Source: Pelomonas sp. CA6
GTDB taxonomy: Bacteria; Pseudomonadota; Gammaproteobacteria; Burkholderiales; Burkholderiaceae_C
Assembly: GCF_022549225.1 (NCBI RefSeq)
Contig: NZ_JAKZFD010000015.1
Span: 20,720 to 84,719 of the forward strand
Length of the DNA: 64,000 nt
Direction of reading: 5' to 3'
Of this stretch, positions 47,199-59,839 are shown piece after piece; the stretch's first letter is position 1, and each line of letters starts with the position of its first letter. The notes below the pieces were generated by a model. That model was not told where the DNA came from. It ran no database searches and worked only from the letters and a program-made list of their open reading frames with translations. The translations under genes and the position numbers were made by a program.

Positions 47199-47987
47199 AT
47201 GGTCTCCCCAGACGGTGCTTCGTATTTCGTGCCCTTCGAAGGCACCCCCGCCGACTGCGCGGCTTGCGCCCGGGGTGACAAACTCGGTTTTCACTTCGAT
47301 TTCGCGTACCAGCCCATCGTCGATCTGGCGCGGCGCGAGGTCTATGCGAGAGAGGCCCTGGTGCGCGGCCCCGCCGGTGAACCCGCCCGTGAAGTCCTGT
47401 CCCAGGTGACCCATGACAACCGGTACCGCTTCGACCAGGCCTGTCGCGTCAAGGCCATCAAGCGGGCTGCCGAACTCGGGCTGGACGAGCACCTGTCCAT
47501 CAACTTTCTACCCAACGCGATCTACCGCCCCGAGATCTGCATCCGCACGACGCTGGAGGCCGCACGCAGCTTTGGCTTCCCGGTGCAACGGATTATTTTC
47601 GAGGTGACCGAGGGAGAGCGTGTACAGGACGGGCCATGGTTCGCGGCCATCTTGCGTGAATACAAGCGCATCGGCTTCCAGACCGCCATCGACGACTTCG
47701 GTGCCGGCTACGCCGGATTGAAGTTGCTGGCGGACTTCACGCCCGATCTGATCAAACTCGACATGGACCTCGTGCGCGGCATCGACGCCGACCCCACGCG
47801 ACGCCACATCGTCAACCATCTGGTCCGGCTGTGCGCGGACTTGCGAACTCTGGTGATTGCCGAAGGCGTCGAGACGGCCGGCGAGCGGGATGCCCTCGCG
47901 GACCTTGGCATCACCCTGATGCAAGGATTTTTCTTTGCCCGCCCGCAGTTCCGAGGGCTGGCCGAAGTCGAATGGGGGCCGACCTGA
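47199..47987 (+). CDS. EAL domain cyclic-di-GMP phosphodiesterase
   Basis: This 262-residue protein is an EAL domain with a short N-terminus (CAACARG at about residues 20-26). Catalytic residues look intact: EALVRG, NFLPNA, FEVTEGE, DDFGAGYAGLK, IKLDMDLVRGID, EGVET and QGFFFARP, the order needed for c-di-GMP hydrolysis. No GGDEF or PAS/BLUF domain is attached. It follows the cryptochrome-like gene by 147 bases on the same strand, so it may turn a light signal into a c-di-GMP change; that link is inference. No clear ribosome site precedes the ATG. Confidence 0.88.
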   Translation: MVSPDGASYFVPFEGTPADCAACARGDKLGFHFDFAYQPIVDLARREVYAREALVRGPAGEPAREVLSQVTHDNRYRFDQACRVKAIKRAAELGLDEHLSINFLPNAIYRPEICIRTTLEAARSFGFPVQRIIFEVTEGERVQDGPWFAAILREYKRIGFQTAIDDFGAGYAGLKLLADFTPDLIKLDMDLVRGIDADPTRRHIVNHLVRLCADLRTLVIAEGVETAGERDALADLGITLMQGFFFARPQFRGLAEVEWGPT

Positions 47988-48148
47988 TCCGGGCGCGCCC
48001 GCGCCCCACCCTCAGACGGCCCGGCGAAGCCGCATGCCAAGGTCTTGGAAATGCGCCCCGCCCAGGCCAGCACCCGGCCGCCCTGCTTCGCTGGGTCGGC
48101 CTCGACCGGAAACGGCGCCAGGTTTGACCGCCGTGCCGGACGCCCCTC

Positions 48149-49753
48149 TCACTCCCACTCGATGGTCGCCGGCGGCTTGCTGGACACGTCGTAGGTCACG
48201 CGATTGATGCCGCGCACCTCGTTGATGATGCGGCTGGAGGTGCGCTTGAGCAGGCTGTACGGCAGCTCGGCCCAGTCGGCGGTCATGAAGTCGCTGGTCT
48301 GCACCGCGCGCAGCGCGACGACATAGTCATAGGTCCGTCCGTCGCCCATCACGCCCACGCTCTTCACCGGCAGGAAGACGGTGAAAGCCTGGCTGGTCAG
48401 TTCGTACCAGGTCTTGCCCGTCGCCTCGTCGCGGGTGTTGCGCAGCTCTTCGATGAAGATCGCGTCGGCGCGGCGCAGCAGGTCGGCGTAGTCCTTCCTG
48501 ACCTCGCCGAGGATGCGCACGCCCAGGCCCGGGCCGGGGAAGGGATGGCGGTAGACCATCTCGGCCGGCAGGCCCAGCGCCACGCCCAGCTCGCGCACCT
48601 CGTCCTTGAACAGCTCGCGCAGCGGCTCCAGCAGCTTCAGGCCCAATTGCTCGGGCAGACCGCCGACGTTGTGGTGGCTCTTGATCGTGGTGGCCTTCTT
48701 GGTCTTGGTGCCGCCGCTCTCGACCACGTCGGGATAGATGGTGCCCTGCGCCAGGAAGGTCGCGCCTTTGTGGCCCTGGCCGCTCTGCTTGAGCTTCTCG
48801 GCCTCGGCCTTGAACACGTCGACGAACAGGCCGCCGATGATCTTGCGCTTCTTCTCCGGGTCGGTCACCCCGGCCAGTTGGCCGAGGAAGAGTTCGCTGG
48901 CATCGACGCGGATCACCCGGGCGTGCAGCTTGCCGGCGAACATGTCCATCACCAGGTCGCCCTCGTTCAGGCGCAGCAGGCCGTGATCGACGAAGACGCA
49001 GGTCAGCTGGTCGCCGATCGCGCGGTGGATCAGCGCCGCGGCCACCGACGAATCGACGCCGCCGGACAGGCCCAGGATCACCTCTTCGTCACCCACCTGC
49101 TCACGGATGCGGGCCACCGCCTCGTCGATGTAGCTGCCCATCACCCAGTCGCCCTGGCAGCCGGCGATCTCGCGGACGAAGCGGGTCAGCAGCGCCGCGC
49201 CCTGCAGCGTGTGCGTCACCTCGGGGTGGAACTGGACCGCGTAATAGCCCTTCTCCTCGTTGGCCATGCCGGCGATGGGGCAGTTGGGCGTGCTCGCCAG
49301 CAGCTTGAAGCCGGGCGGCAGCGCGGTGACCTTGTCGCCATGGCTCATCCAGACCTTGAGCATGCCGTGGCCCTCCGCGGTGGCGAAGTCCTGGATGCCG
49401 TCCAGCAAGCGGGTATGCCCGTGGGCGCGCACCTCGGCATACCCGAATTCGCGGTGGTCGCTCCACTCCACCTTGCCGCCCAGCTGCACCGCCATGGTCT
49501 GCATGCCATAGCAGATGCCCAGCACCGGCACGCCCAGGTCCCACACCGCCTGCGGCGCGCGCAGTTCATGGTCCTCGTAGGTCGAAGCATGGCTGCCCGA
49601 CAGGATGATGGCCTTGGGCGCGAACTCGCGCACGAAGGCATCGCTGACGTCGTTCGGGTGGATCTCGCAGTAGACATGCGCCTCGCGCACGCGACGCGCG
49701 ATCAGCTGCGTCACCTGGGAGCCGAAGTCGAGGATGAGGACTTTGTCATGCAT
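48149..49753 (-). CDS. guaA: GMP synthase (glutamine-hydrolysing)
   Basis: This 534-residue enzyme makes GMP from XMP. The N-terminal amidotransferase has the Cys nucleophile in [15 protein letters not shown] and its partners in QFHPEVTHT. The ATP-pyrophosphatase domain has the P-loop [15 protein letters not shown]. The C-terminal dimer part ends [16 protein letters not shown]. The start [13 protein letters not shown] is standard. It follows guaB but with an MFS gene in between. Confidence 0.97.
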   Translation of the reverse strand: MHDKVLILDFGSQVTQLIARRVREAHVYCEIHPNDVSDAFVREFAPKAIILSGSHASTYEDHELRAPQAVWDLGVPVLGICYGMQTMAVQLGGKVEWSDHREFGYAEVRAHGHTRLLDGIQDFATAEGHGMLKVWMSHGDKVTALPPGFKLLASTPNCPIAGMANEEKGYYAVQFHPEVTHTLQGAALLTRFVREIAGCQGDWVMGSYIDEAVARIREQVGDEEVILGLSGGVDSSVAAALIHRAIGDQLTCVFVDHGLLRLNEGDLVMDMFAGKLHARVIRVDASELFLGQLAGVTDPEKKRKIIGGLFVDVFKAEAEKLKQSGQGHKGATFLAQGTIYPDVVESGGTKTKKATTIKSHHNVGGLPEQLGLKLLEPLRELFKDEVRELGVALGLPAEMVYRHPFPGPGLGVRILGEVRKDYADLLRRADAIFIEELRNTRDEATGKTWYELTSQAFTVFLPVKSVGVMGDGRTYDYVVALRAVQTSDFMTADWAELPYSLLKRTSSRIINEVRGINRVTYDVSSKPPATIEWE

Positions 49754-49783
49754 GGGCTGCAAGGGTCTTAGACCCGTCAAGGT

Positions 49784-52548
<2,765 letters not shown>

Positions 52549-52639
52549 TTATAGAGAAGCCGCGGCGCTACACTTGATGGGGCTCCCGGAAATCCCGTCC
52601 GGAGACCTCCGTTCACAGCTCCGCCCCCCCTGTCGCGCC

Positions 52640-53170
52640 ATGACTCTTCAACGCACGCACCGCCCCTCGCTGCGAGTCCTGACCCCGGCCCTGCTGCTCG
52701 TGGCCATGGCTCTCGCCGCCGGCTCCGCCCATGCGCAGGCGCAATGGAAATGGCGCGATGCCCAGGGGCGCGTGCAGTACAGCGACCGCCCGCCGCCGCC
52801 CGAGGTGCAGGACAAGGACATTCTCGTGCGCCCCGTCAGCCAGCCGGCGCGTGTGGTGGTGTCCCCGGTCGGGGCCGCGACCCCCAAGCCGGCATCGGCC
52901 CCGGCTTCCTCGGCCCGGCCCGGTGAGGACCTCAGCTCGCGCGACCGCGTCGCGCAGCAGGAAGCCGCCAAGCAGCGCGAGGAAGAGCGCAAAGCCGCCG
53001 AGCTGCGCGCCGAAAACTGCCGGCGCGCCCAGGCGCAGTTGCGCATGCTCGAGGAAGGTGTGCGCCTGGCCCGCACCAACGACAAGGGCGAACGCGAAAT
53101 CCTGGACGACCAGCAGCGCGTCGACGAGACCCGCCGCGTCAAGGCCGTGATCGCCGCCGAGTGCCGCTGA
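52640..53170 (+). CDS. DUF4124 domain secreted protein
   Basis: This 176-residue protein has a signal peptide (to about residue 33, AGSAHAQAQ) and then DUF4124 ([21 protein letters not shown]), a short beta-rich domain. The rest is Ala/Arg/Glu-rich helix, probably coiled coil (about residues 105-170). Two Cys (ENCRR and AECR) could form a disulfide. Function is unknown; it is common next to guaB in Burkholderiales. Confidence 0.82.
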   Translation: MTLQRTHRPSLRVLTPALLLVAMALAAGSAHAQAQWKWRDAQGRVQYSDRPPPPEVQDKDILVRPVSQPARVVVSPVGAATPKPASAPASSARPGEDLSSRDRVAQQEAAKQREEERKAAELRAENCRRAQAQLRMLEEGVRLARTNDKGEREILDDQQRVDETRRVKAVIAAECR

Positions 53171-53189
53171 AGCCGCTGAGCGCCTCCAG

Positions 53190-53516
53190 CTAGCGCTTGG
53201 GGCCCAGCGGCCGGTGCCGCGTGACGATGCGCTTGCCGCTGGCCTGGTAGCGCTGGCGGCGCGCCTCCTTGGGGTCGACGGTCAGCGGCCGGTAGACCTC
53301 CACCCGGTCCGCGTCACGCAGCGGCGCGTCCAGCGGCTGCAGCCGCCCCCAGATGCCGGTCCTGAGTTCGCCCAGCGGCATGGCCGCCGCGAACCAGCCG
53401 GTGGCCCGCAAGGCGTCGACCAGCCGGGCGCCGGCGGCCAGGGTCAGGTCTTGCTCGCGCAGCTCGCCCGGCGACGGGCTCCACAGCACCTGCACGCGCA
53501 GCTCAGCGGACGCCAT
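53190..53516 (-). CDS. rnfH: RnfH family protein (UPF0125)
   Basis: This 108-residue protein has a ubiquitin-like RnfH domain, with [20 protein letters not shown] and [25 protein letters not shown]. The family is also called RatB. It overlaps ratA by 14 bases; ratA-rnfH next to smpB is a conserved arrangement. Function is not known with certainty. Confidence 0.92.
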   Translation of the reverse strand: MASAELRVQVLWSPSPGELREQDLTLAAGARLVDALRATGWFAAAMPLGELRTGIWGRLQPLDAPLRDADRVEVYRPLTVDPKEARRQRYQASGKRIVTRHRPLGPKR

Positions 53517-53961
53517 AGACCTGCTCGGCCCGCTTCACGAAGCTGTCGACGAAAGTGTTGGCGATGCGGTCGAACACGGGCGAAACGACCACCTCCAGCG
53601 CCTTGCTGCTGAACGCATAGCGCAGGTCGAACTCGACCTTGCAGGCCTGCGCGTCGCCCTCCGCGCCCGGCTTGCCCAGCGGCAGGAACTGCCAGACGCC
53701 GTCCAGCAGCGAGAACGGCCCGTCGACCAGGCGCATCTCGACCTGGCGGTCCGTCTGCTGGGTGTTGCGCGTGGTGAAGGCATGGCGCACGCCGCCATAG
53801 GCCAGCGACAGCTTGGCCGTCATGCCGTCCTCATGTTGCTCCAACACCTGGGCCGATTCGCACCAGGGCAGGAACTCCGGATAGCGCTCCACCGAGGTGA
53901 CCAGCTCGTACATCTCGCGCGGCGAGTACCAGAGGAGGACTGACTTCCGAACTTGCTTCAT
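53503..53961 (-). CDS. ratA: RatA/CoQ10-like polyketide cyclase family protein
   Basis: This 152-residue protein is a START-like (SRPBCC) domain beginning [20 protein letters not shown], with [19 protein letters not shown] and a C-terminal [14 protein letters not shown] helix. The family binds ubiquinone (like COQ10); in E. coli RatA was also described as a ribosome association toxin. It diverges from smpB with 58 bases between starts. Confidence 0.93.
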   Translation of the reverse strand: MKQVRKSVLLWYSPREMYELVTSVERYPEFLPWCESAQVLEQHEDGMTAKLSLAYGGVRHAFTTRNTQQTDRQVEMRLVDGPFSLLDGVWQFLPLGKPGAEGDAQACKVEFDLRYAFSSKALEVVVSPVFDRIANTFVDSFVKRAEQVYGVR

Positions 53962-54019
53962 GGTGCTTCTTACAATGCCGGGATTGTATTGGCGCCCCCG
54001 CGCCCCCAGATTGAGCCCT

Positions 54020-54484
54020 ATGTCCATTGCAGAAAACCGCCGCGCCCGATTCGAATACCACATCGAGGAGCAGTTCGAGGCCGGCATCGTGCTCGAGGGC
54101 TGGGAGGTCAAGGCGATACGGGCCGGCCAGGTGCAGCTGCCCGATGGCTATGTGGTCATCCGCGAGGGCGAGCTCTTCATGATCGGATGCCGCATCAACC
54201 CGCTGCGCACCGCCTCCACCCACGTCCATCCGCAGGCCGACCGCACGCGCAAGCTGCTGATGAGCCGCGCCGAGATCCGCCGCCTGATCGGCAAGGTCGA
54301 GCAGAAGGGCTACACCCTGGTGCCGCTGGACCTGCACTACAAAAACGGACGCGTGAAAGCGGAAATCGCGCTCGCCAAGGGCAAGGCCCAGCACGACAAG
54401 CGCGAAACCGAAAAGAAGCGCGACTGGGAGCGCGAGAAGGGCCGCCTGATGCGGCACAAGGTCTCAGGCCCCGCGAAGGACTGA
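54020..54484 (+). CDS. smpB: SsrA-binding protein
   Basis: This 154-residue protein binds tmRNA and brings it to stalled ribosomes. It has [32 protein letters not shown] in the OB-fold core and a C-terminal basic tail ([21 protein letters not shown]). The end overlaps the convergent cystathionine lyase gene by 21 bases. The tmRNA gene is not in the window. Confidence 0.97.
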   Translation: MSIAENRRARFEYHIEEQFEAGIVLEGWEVKAIRAGQVQLPDGYVVIREGELFMIGCRINPLRTASTHVHPQADRTRKLLMSRAEIRRLIGKVEQKGYTLVPLDLHYKNGRVKAEIALAKGKAQHDKRETEKKRDWEREKGRLMRHKVSGPAKD

Positions 54485-55699
54485 GAGCGCGCGCGCCAGG
54501 TCGGCCTGCAGGTCGTCCGCGTCTTCCAACCCGATGGCGAAGCGCACCAGGGTCTGGCCCTCGAAGGGCAGGCCCAGCGAGCGGCTGCGGCTCAGGTCGT
54601 AGGGCACGGCCAGGCTCATCGGACCGGCCCAGGAATAGCCGATGCCAAAGCGCTGCAGCGCATCGACGAAGGCGTCCACCTGCCGCGCCGTGTAGCGCGG
54701 CTGGAAGGCCACCGAGAACAGGCAGGCCGCGCCCGCGCTGCTCTGCTGCAGCCAGTGCTCGTGGCCGGGCGACCCCGGCAGCGCCGGATGAAAGACCTTC
54801 GCCACCTCGGGCTGCGCGGCCATCCACTGCGCCAGCCGGCGCGTCGTCGCGTCCTGGTGGGCATAGCGCAGCGCCAGCGTCGGCAGATTGCGCAGCACCA
54901 GCTCGACGTCGTTCTGCCCCAACCCGTAGCCCAGGTGCTCGTGCATGTCGTTGAGCCGTTCGTGCAGCGCCGCGTCGCGCGTGCAGACCGAGCCCATCAA
55001 CACGTCCGCGCCGCCGGAGGCGTACTTGGTCAGCGCCTGCATGGAGATGTCCACGCCCAGGCCCGGTTCGGCCCGCGGCAGCAGATCGAAGGGGCGGAAG
55101 GCCACGCCCGACCCCCAGGTGTTGTCCAGCGCGCTGACGATGCCGCGCGCCTTGCAGGCACGCACCAGGCCCGCCATGTCCGGGAACTCCAGCGTGATCG
55201 AGCCGGCCGCCTCGATCCACACCAGGCGCGTCTTCTCACCCAGCATGGCTTCGAAGGCCGGCAGGTCCAGCGGGTCGTAGAAGCGGTGCGTGATGCCGAA
55301 GCGCGGCAGCATGTTCAGCGTCAGATGGCGGTTCTGTCCATAGACGTTGTCGGGCAGCAGCACCTCGTCGCCGGGGCGCAGCAGCGCCAGGCTGACCAGC
55401 GTGATCGCGGCCAGGCCGCTGGGCACCAGCAGGCAGTGCTCGGCGCCCTCCAGCGTGGCCACGCGCGCGCACAGCGTGTAGCTGGTGGGCGTGCCATGCA
55501 GGCCATAGCGGTAACTCTTGCCGTCGCGCGGCTTGTAGTGATGCAGGTCCGCGGTGTCGCGGAACAGCACGGTGGAGGCCTTGGCCACCGGTACCGGCAT
55601 CGCCGACCACCCTTGCGGCGGACGGTAGGGGTGGTGGACCAGCTGGGTGCTCAGGCCTTCGGCGGCCGGCGCGGTCTCGGGGCGGTCGGAATGGCTCAT
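54464..55699 (-). CDS. metC: Cystathionine beta-lyase (PLP-dependent)
   Basis: This 411-residue Cys/Met metabolism PLP enzyme has the PLP-binding region [15 protein letters not shown], the aspartate in [11 protein letters not shown] and the PLP lysine in [20 protein letters not shown] (about residue 215). It splits cystathionine to homocysteine, pyruvate and ammonia. Substrate-loop residues [13 protein letters not shown] match beta-lyases (MetC) better than gamma-synthases. Start at 55699. It follows rimO by 7 bases. Confidence 0.92.
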   Translation of the reverse strand: MSHSDRPETAPAAEGLSTQLVHHPYRPPQGWSAMPVPVAKASTVLFRDTADLHHYKPRDGKSYRYGLHGTPTSYTLCARVATLEGAEHCLLVPSGLAAITLVSLALLRPGDEVLLPDNVYGQNRHLTLNMLPRFGITHRFYDPLDLPAFEAMLGEKTRLVWIEAAGSITLEFPDMAGLVRACKARGIVSALDNTWGSGVAFRPFDLLPRAEPGLGVDISMQALTKYASGGADVLMGSVCTRDAALHERLNDMHEHLGYGLGQNDVELVLRNLPTLALRYAHQDATTRRLAQWMAAQPEVAKVFHPALPGSPGHEHWLQQSSAGAACLFSVAFQPRYTARQVDAFVDALQRFGIGYSWAGPMSLAVPYDLSRSRSLGLPFEGQTLVRFAIGLEDADDLQADLARALSVLRGA

Positions 55700-55706
55700 G
55701 GCGGCC

Positions 55707-57122
55707 TCAGAGCGGCAAGGCGACCAGGTCATGCCCTTCGGCGGCGACGATGCGCGCGCGGGTGAACTCGCCCACGCGCAGCTGCTTGCTCGCCTTCTCG
55801 GGCGGCAGCAGGCGCACGCTGCCATCGATCTCCGGGGCATCGGCATACGAGCGCCCCACCCCGCCCTTGCGGCCCAGCGCCGGCGCGGAATCGATCAGCA
55901 CCTGCATGGTCGCGCCGACGCGGCGCTGCAGCTTGGCGATGGACACCTGTTCGGCCACCGCCATGAAGCGCGCGCGACGCTCCTCGCGCAGCGCGTCCGG
56001 CAGCGCGCCGGGCAGCGCGTTCGCACCCGCGCCCTCGATCGGCGAATAGGCGAAGCAGCCAGCGCGGTCGATCTGCGCTTCCTGCATGAAGTCCAGCAGG
56101 GTCTGGAATTCTTCCTCCGTCTCGCCCGGGAAGCCCGCGATGAAGGTGGAGCGGATCACCAGCTCCGGGCAGATCTCGCGCCAGCGCTGGATGCGCTCCA
56201 GGTTTTTCTCGCCGTTGGCGGGCCGCTTCATGCGCTTGAGCACGTCTGGGTGGGCATGCTGGAAGGGCACATCCAGGTAGGGCAGGATCAGCCCTTGCGC
56301 CATCAGCGGCAGCACCTCGTCCACATGCGGATAGGGATAGACGTAGTGCAGCCGCACCCAGGCCCCATGCGCCTGGGCCAGCTCGCCCAGCTGCGCCACC
56401 AGGTCGAACATGCGCGTCTTCACCGGCTTGCCGTCCCAGAAGCCGGTGCGGTACTTCACGTCCACGCCATAGGCGCTGGTGTCCTGGCTGATCACCAGCA
56501 GCTCCTTGACGCCGGACTCGAACAGCGCGCGCGCCTCCGACAGCACGTCGCCGATCGGGCGCGACACCAGGTCGCCGCGCATGCTGGGGATGATGCAGAA
56601 GCTGCAGCGATGGTTACAGCCCTCGCTGATCTTCAGGTAGGCGTAGTGCTTGGGCGTCAGCTTGATGCCGGCCACGCCGCGCGCCTCCGGCACCAGGTCG
56701 ATGAAGGGATCGTGCGGCTTGGGCACGTACGTGTGCACCGCGTCCATCACCTCCTGCGTCGCATGCGGCCCGGTCACGGCCAGCACGCTGGGATGCATCT
56801 CGCGCACCAGGTTGCTGCCCTCGCCCGCATGGCCCGCCTTGGCGCCCAGGCAGCCGGTGACGATCACCTTGCCGTTCTCGGCCAGCGCCTCGCCGATGGT
56901 GTCCAGGCTCTCCTTCACCGCGTCGTCGATGAAGCCGCAGGTGTTGACGATCACCAGGTCCGCGCCGGCAAAGGTCTTGGAGGTCTCGTAGCCCTCGGCG
57001 CGCAGCTGGGTCAGGATCAGCTCGGAGTCGGTGAGCGCCTTGGGGCAACCCAGGCTGACGAAGCCGATCTTGGGAGCAGCGGCCTGCTTGCCGGCGGAGG
57101 TGTCGTAAGTCGTTGATTCCAT
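55707..57122 (-). CDS. rimO: Ribosomal protein S12 methylthiotransferase
   Basis: This 471-residue radical SAM enzyme adds a methylthio group to an Asp of ribosomal protein S12. The N-terminal MTTase domain has three Cys ([34 protein letters not shown]), the radical SAM motif is CNHRCSFC in [19 protein letters not shown], and the C-terminal TRAM domain ends GHDLVALPL. It and metC form a leftward pair. Confidence 0.96.
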   Translation of the reverse strand: MESTTYDTSAGKQAAAPKIGFVSLGCPKALTDSELILTQLRAEGYETSKTFAGADLVIVNTCGFIDDAVKESLDTIGEALAENGKVIVTGCLGAKAGHAGEGSNLVREMHPSVLAVTGPHATQEVMDAVHTYVPKPHDPFIDLVPEARGVAGIKLTPKHYAYLKISEGCNHRCSFCIIPSMRGDLVSRPIGDVLSEARALFESGVKELLVISQDTSAYGVDVKYRTGFWDGKPVKTRMFDLVAQLGELAQAHGAWVRLHYVYPYPHVDEVLPLMAQGLILPYLDVPFQHAHPDVLKRMKRPANGEKNLERIQRWREICPELVIRSTFIAGFPGETEEEFQTLLDFMQEAQIDRAGCFAYSPIEGAGANALPGALPDALREERRARFMAVAEQVSIAKLQRRVGATMQVLIDSAPALGRKGGVGRSYADAPEIDGSVRLLPPEKASKQLRVGEFTRARIVAAEGHDLVALPL

Positions 57123-57176
57123 TTGAGTTCCGCCGGGCGACCTGGCTGAAGAGCTGGGCCGGTATTGTATGCGAGC

Positions 57177-58733
57177 CTACCGGATGGGCTGGCGCTCCAG
57201 GGCTTCCAGGCCCGCCCCGGATGCAGGGTCGCGGACGCGCTCACGACGTTCCGGATGGCGCAGGAAGACCAGCACCACCAGCGCGGTCAGCACCGTGACG
57301 GCGGACAGCCCCTGCAGCAAGCGCGAGAACGCGTCCTCGTAGGCCTGGACCAGCACGTCCGGCGTCAGCCCGGCCTGCAGCTGCAGGGCCTCGGCCAGCC
57401 GGCCGGCGGCGAGCAGCTCCGCGGTCGCGGGCGCGCCGGGCAGTGCGGCCAGCCGCTGCTGGATGAGGCCGGCCAGCACGGCGCTGACCAGGGCCAGCGC
57501 CACGCCCTCGCCCGCGACACGGGTGGTGCTGAAGATGCCCGCGGCCATGCCGGCGCGCTCCACCGGGACGACGCTGACCGCCAGCCCGTCCATCAGCCCC
57601 CAGGGCAGGCTGATGCCGATGCCGATCAGCGCCATCGCCGGAATCGCCGTCATCCCGTGGCGAGCCTGGGCCAGCCACAGCAGGCCGGCCGCCGCCACCA
57701 GCAAACCGGCGCCGCAGAGCACGGCCGGCGAGCACCAGCGCGTCGCCCGCCCGGCCGCCAGCGGCAGCACCAGCAGCGGCGCCGACAGCGCGGCCATCAG
57801 CCAGCCCGTCAGCCCCGGCGCCATCCCCTCGATGCCGGCGAAGCGGATGGGCAGCAGCACCAGCAACACCACGAAGGCATAGGCCGGCGCCGCCGCCAGC
57901 AGCTGGATGCCGATGAAGCGGCGATAGCGGAACAGCGACAAATCCAGCATGGGCGCCGGCGAGCGGCGCTCGATGCCGACGAAAACGCCGAACAGCAGCG
58001 CCGCCACGGCCAGACCCGCGAGCACGAAGCGGTCCGCCCCGCCGCTCTGCGCCGACAGCAGCACGGCGCAGGTCAGCGCCGTCAAGGCCAGCATGAAGAC
58101 CAGCGCGCCGGCCCAATCAAAGGCGCCGGCCCCGGGGTCGCGCGATTCGCGCATGGCATTCAGGCAGAGCAGCACCGCGCCCAACATCAGCACCAGGACC
58201 AGCGCGAAGATGGCGCGCCACCCCCAGGCCGCCGCCAGCGCGCCGGCCGTGAGCGGCCCCAGCACCAGCCCCATGCCGAAGCTGGTGCCCAGCCAGCTGA
58301 ACGCCCGGGTGCGCGCCTCGCCGTCGAACTCCTGCGCCAGCGCGGCGGCGCCGCCGGCGAAGATGGCCGCGCCAGCCACGCCCTGCAGGCCGCGCAGCAG
58401 GTTGAAGCTCCACATGCCGGGCGCAAACGCCAGCGCCAGCGACGCCACCAGGAACAACGCCGCGCCGGACAGGAAGACGCGCCGCCGCCCGAGGCGATCG
58501 GCCAGCGCGCCCGCGGTGAGCAGGCAACTGCCGAAGGCCAGCATGAAGGCGTTGGTCACCCAGGCCAGCGCGGCCGCGGAGGCCGACAACTCGTCCGCGA
58601 TGCCACCCAGCGCGACCGCCGGCCCGGTGAAGACCATGGGCATGGCCGCCGACGCCATGCAGACGGAGAGCAGCACCCGGCGTTGCCGGCGGCGCTCGGA
58701 CGAAAGAGCAGGAACAGGGGCAGACAGGGACAT
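57177..58733 (-). CDS. MFS drug exporter, DHA2 family (EmrB/QacA-like)
   Basis: This 518-residue protein has 14 likely membrane helices, the MFS motif GALADRLGRRRVFL, and helix-5 motif C in LGTSFGMGLVLGPLTAGAL. This fits the DHA2 group of proton-coupled multidrug exporters. It diverges from a LysR gene with 143 bases between starts, so it is probably LysR-regulated. The C-terminal tail is polar and Arg-rich. Confidence 0.9.
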   Translation of the reverse strand: MSLSAPVPALSSERRRQRRVLLSVCMASAAMPMVFTGPAVALGGIADELSASAAALAWVTNAFMLAFGSCLLTAGALADRLGRRRVFLSGAALFLVASLALAFAPGMWSFNLLRGLQGVAGAAIFAGGAAALAQEFDGEARTRAFSWLGTSFGMGLVLGPLTAGALAAAWGWRAIFALVLVLMLGAVLLCLNAMRESRDPGAGAFDWAGALVFMLALTALTCAVLLSAQSGGADRFVLAGLAVAALLFGVFVGIERRSPAPMLDLSLFRYRRFIGIQLLAAAPAYAFVVLLVLLPIRFAGIEGMAPGLTGWLMAALSAPLLVLPLAAGRATRWCSPAVLCGAGLLVAAAGLLWLAQARHGMTAIPAMALIGIGISLPWGLMDGLAVSVVPVERAGMAAGIFSTTRVAGEGVALALVSAVLAGLIQQRLAALPGAPATAELLAAGRLAEALQLQAGLTPDVLVQAYEDAFSRLLQGLSAVTVLTALVVLVFLRHPERRERVRDPASGAGLEALERQPIR

Positions 58734-58764
58734 CGTCGTGGCCGGACCTGGGGCCCGGCGCCGT

Positions 58765-58830
58765 GGTTGAAGTCCATTGAAGATACGATGTCCGCATTCA
58801 TCAAATACAGCGGCGATATTCCCTTCAACC
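58765..58830. promoter_or_regulatory. Possible LysR site in the divergent promoter
   Basis: GGTTGAA (58765-58771) and TTCAACC (58824-58830) form an inverted repeat across the A+T-rich middle of the gap, and TTGAAG is repeated at 58767 and 58776. The TAATTA at 58847-58852 could belong to the LysR promoter. The spacing is unusual, so this is a weak proposal. Confidence 0.3.
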
Positions 58831-58876
58831 AGGAACCAAACGCTCTAATTAAACCCAGCCCCTCCCACTCGTCGCC

Positions 58877-59818
58877 ATGGATTCCTCTTCCACGTCCAGC
58901 TTTTCCGGCCTACTGGCCTTTGTCCGCAGCGCCGACCTGGGCAGCTTTGTCGCGGCCGGGCGGGCGCTGGGCATCTCCGCGTCCGCTGTGGGCAAGGCAG
59001 TCACGCGGCTGGAACAGGAGCTGGGCGTGCGTCTGCTCCAGCGCAGCACACGCCGCATCGCGCTGACCGACGAGGGGCGCCAGTTCCATGAGCGCTGTCG
59101 GCGCATCCTGGACGACCTGGATGACGCACGCACCATGGTCTCGCAGGCCGCCGGCGCGCCGCGCGGCCGGCTGCGGGTCAGCGTCCCCATCGTCACCTAC
59201 CACCTGCTGCTGCCGCTGCTGCCCGACTTCCTGGAGCGTTACCCCGAGATCGAGCTGGATATCGACTTCAACGACCGCCTGGTCGACCTGATCGACGACA
59301 GTGTGGACATCGCGATCCGCAGCGGCGACCTGCCGGACTCGCGGCTGGTCAGCCTGCCGCTGTGGCACTACCGGACCGTGCTCTGCGCCTCGCCCGCCTA
59401 CCTGGCGCGCCGCGGCCTGCCCACCCGCGTGAGCGAGCTGGACCGGCACGACGGCATCCGCTTCCGCTTCCCCAACTCTGGCCGCCTGCTCGACTGGCCC
59501 TTGGGCACGGATGAGCACGGCTCGGAGCCGCCCGCGCTGCGGCTGCGCCGCAGCCTGGTGTTCAACAACATGGAGGCGGTCCGCGGCGCGGCGCTGGGCG
59601 GGCTGGGCATCGGCTGCATGCCCGACTTCCTGGTGCGCGAACCGCTGGAGAGCGGCGCGCTGCGGCTGGTGCTGGAACTCGACCCGCGCCCCAGCGGCCG
59701 CTTCCGCGCGGTCTGGCCCAGCAGCCGCCACCTGTCGCCCAAGGTCCGCGTCTTCGTCGACTTCCTGCGCGAACGGCTCAGGGCCGCGGAGCCACCCCCG
59801 CGTCGGCGCGCCGGCTGA
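58877..59818 (+). CDS. LysR family transcription regulator
   Basis: This 313-residue protein has an N-terminal helix-turn-helix (FVRSADLGSFVAAGRALGISASAVGKAVTRLEQELGVRLLQ split across residues 15-55) and a substrate-binding-type effector domain. STRRIALTDEGRQFHERC and DIDFNDRLVDLIDDSVDIAIRSG are typical of the CrgA/DhcR-type subgroup. It probably controls the divergent DHA2 exporter. Its end converges on kup with a 21-base gap. Confidence 0.93.
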   Translation: MDSSSTSSFSGLLAFVRSADLGSFVAAGRALGISASAVGKAVTRLEQELGVRLLQRSTRRIALTDEGRQFHERCRRILDDLDDARTMVSQAAGAPRGRLRVSVPIVTYHLLLPLLPDFLERYPEIELDIDFNDRLVDLIDDSVDIAIRSGDLPDSRLVSLPLWHYRTVLCASPAYLARRGLPTRVSELDRHDGIRFRFPNSGRLLDWPLGTDEHGSEPPALRLRRSLVFNNMEAVRGAALGGLGIGCMPDFLVREPLESGALRLVLELDPRPSGRFRAVWPSSRHLSPKVRVFVDFLRERLRAAEPPPRRRAG

Positions 59819-59839
59819 GCCTCGGGGGCCGGCGGGACC

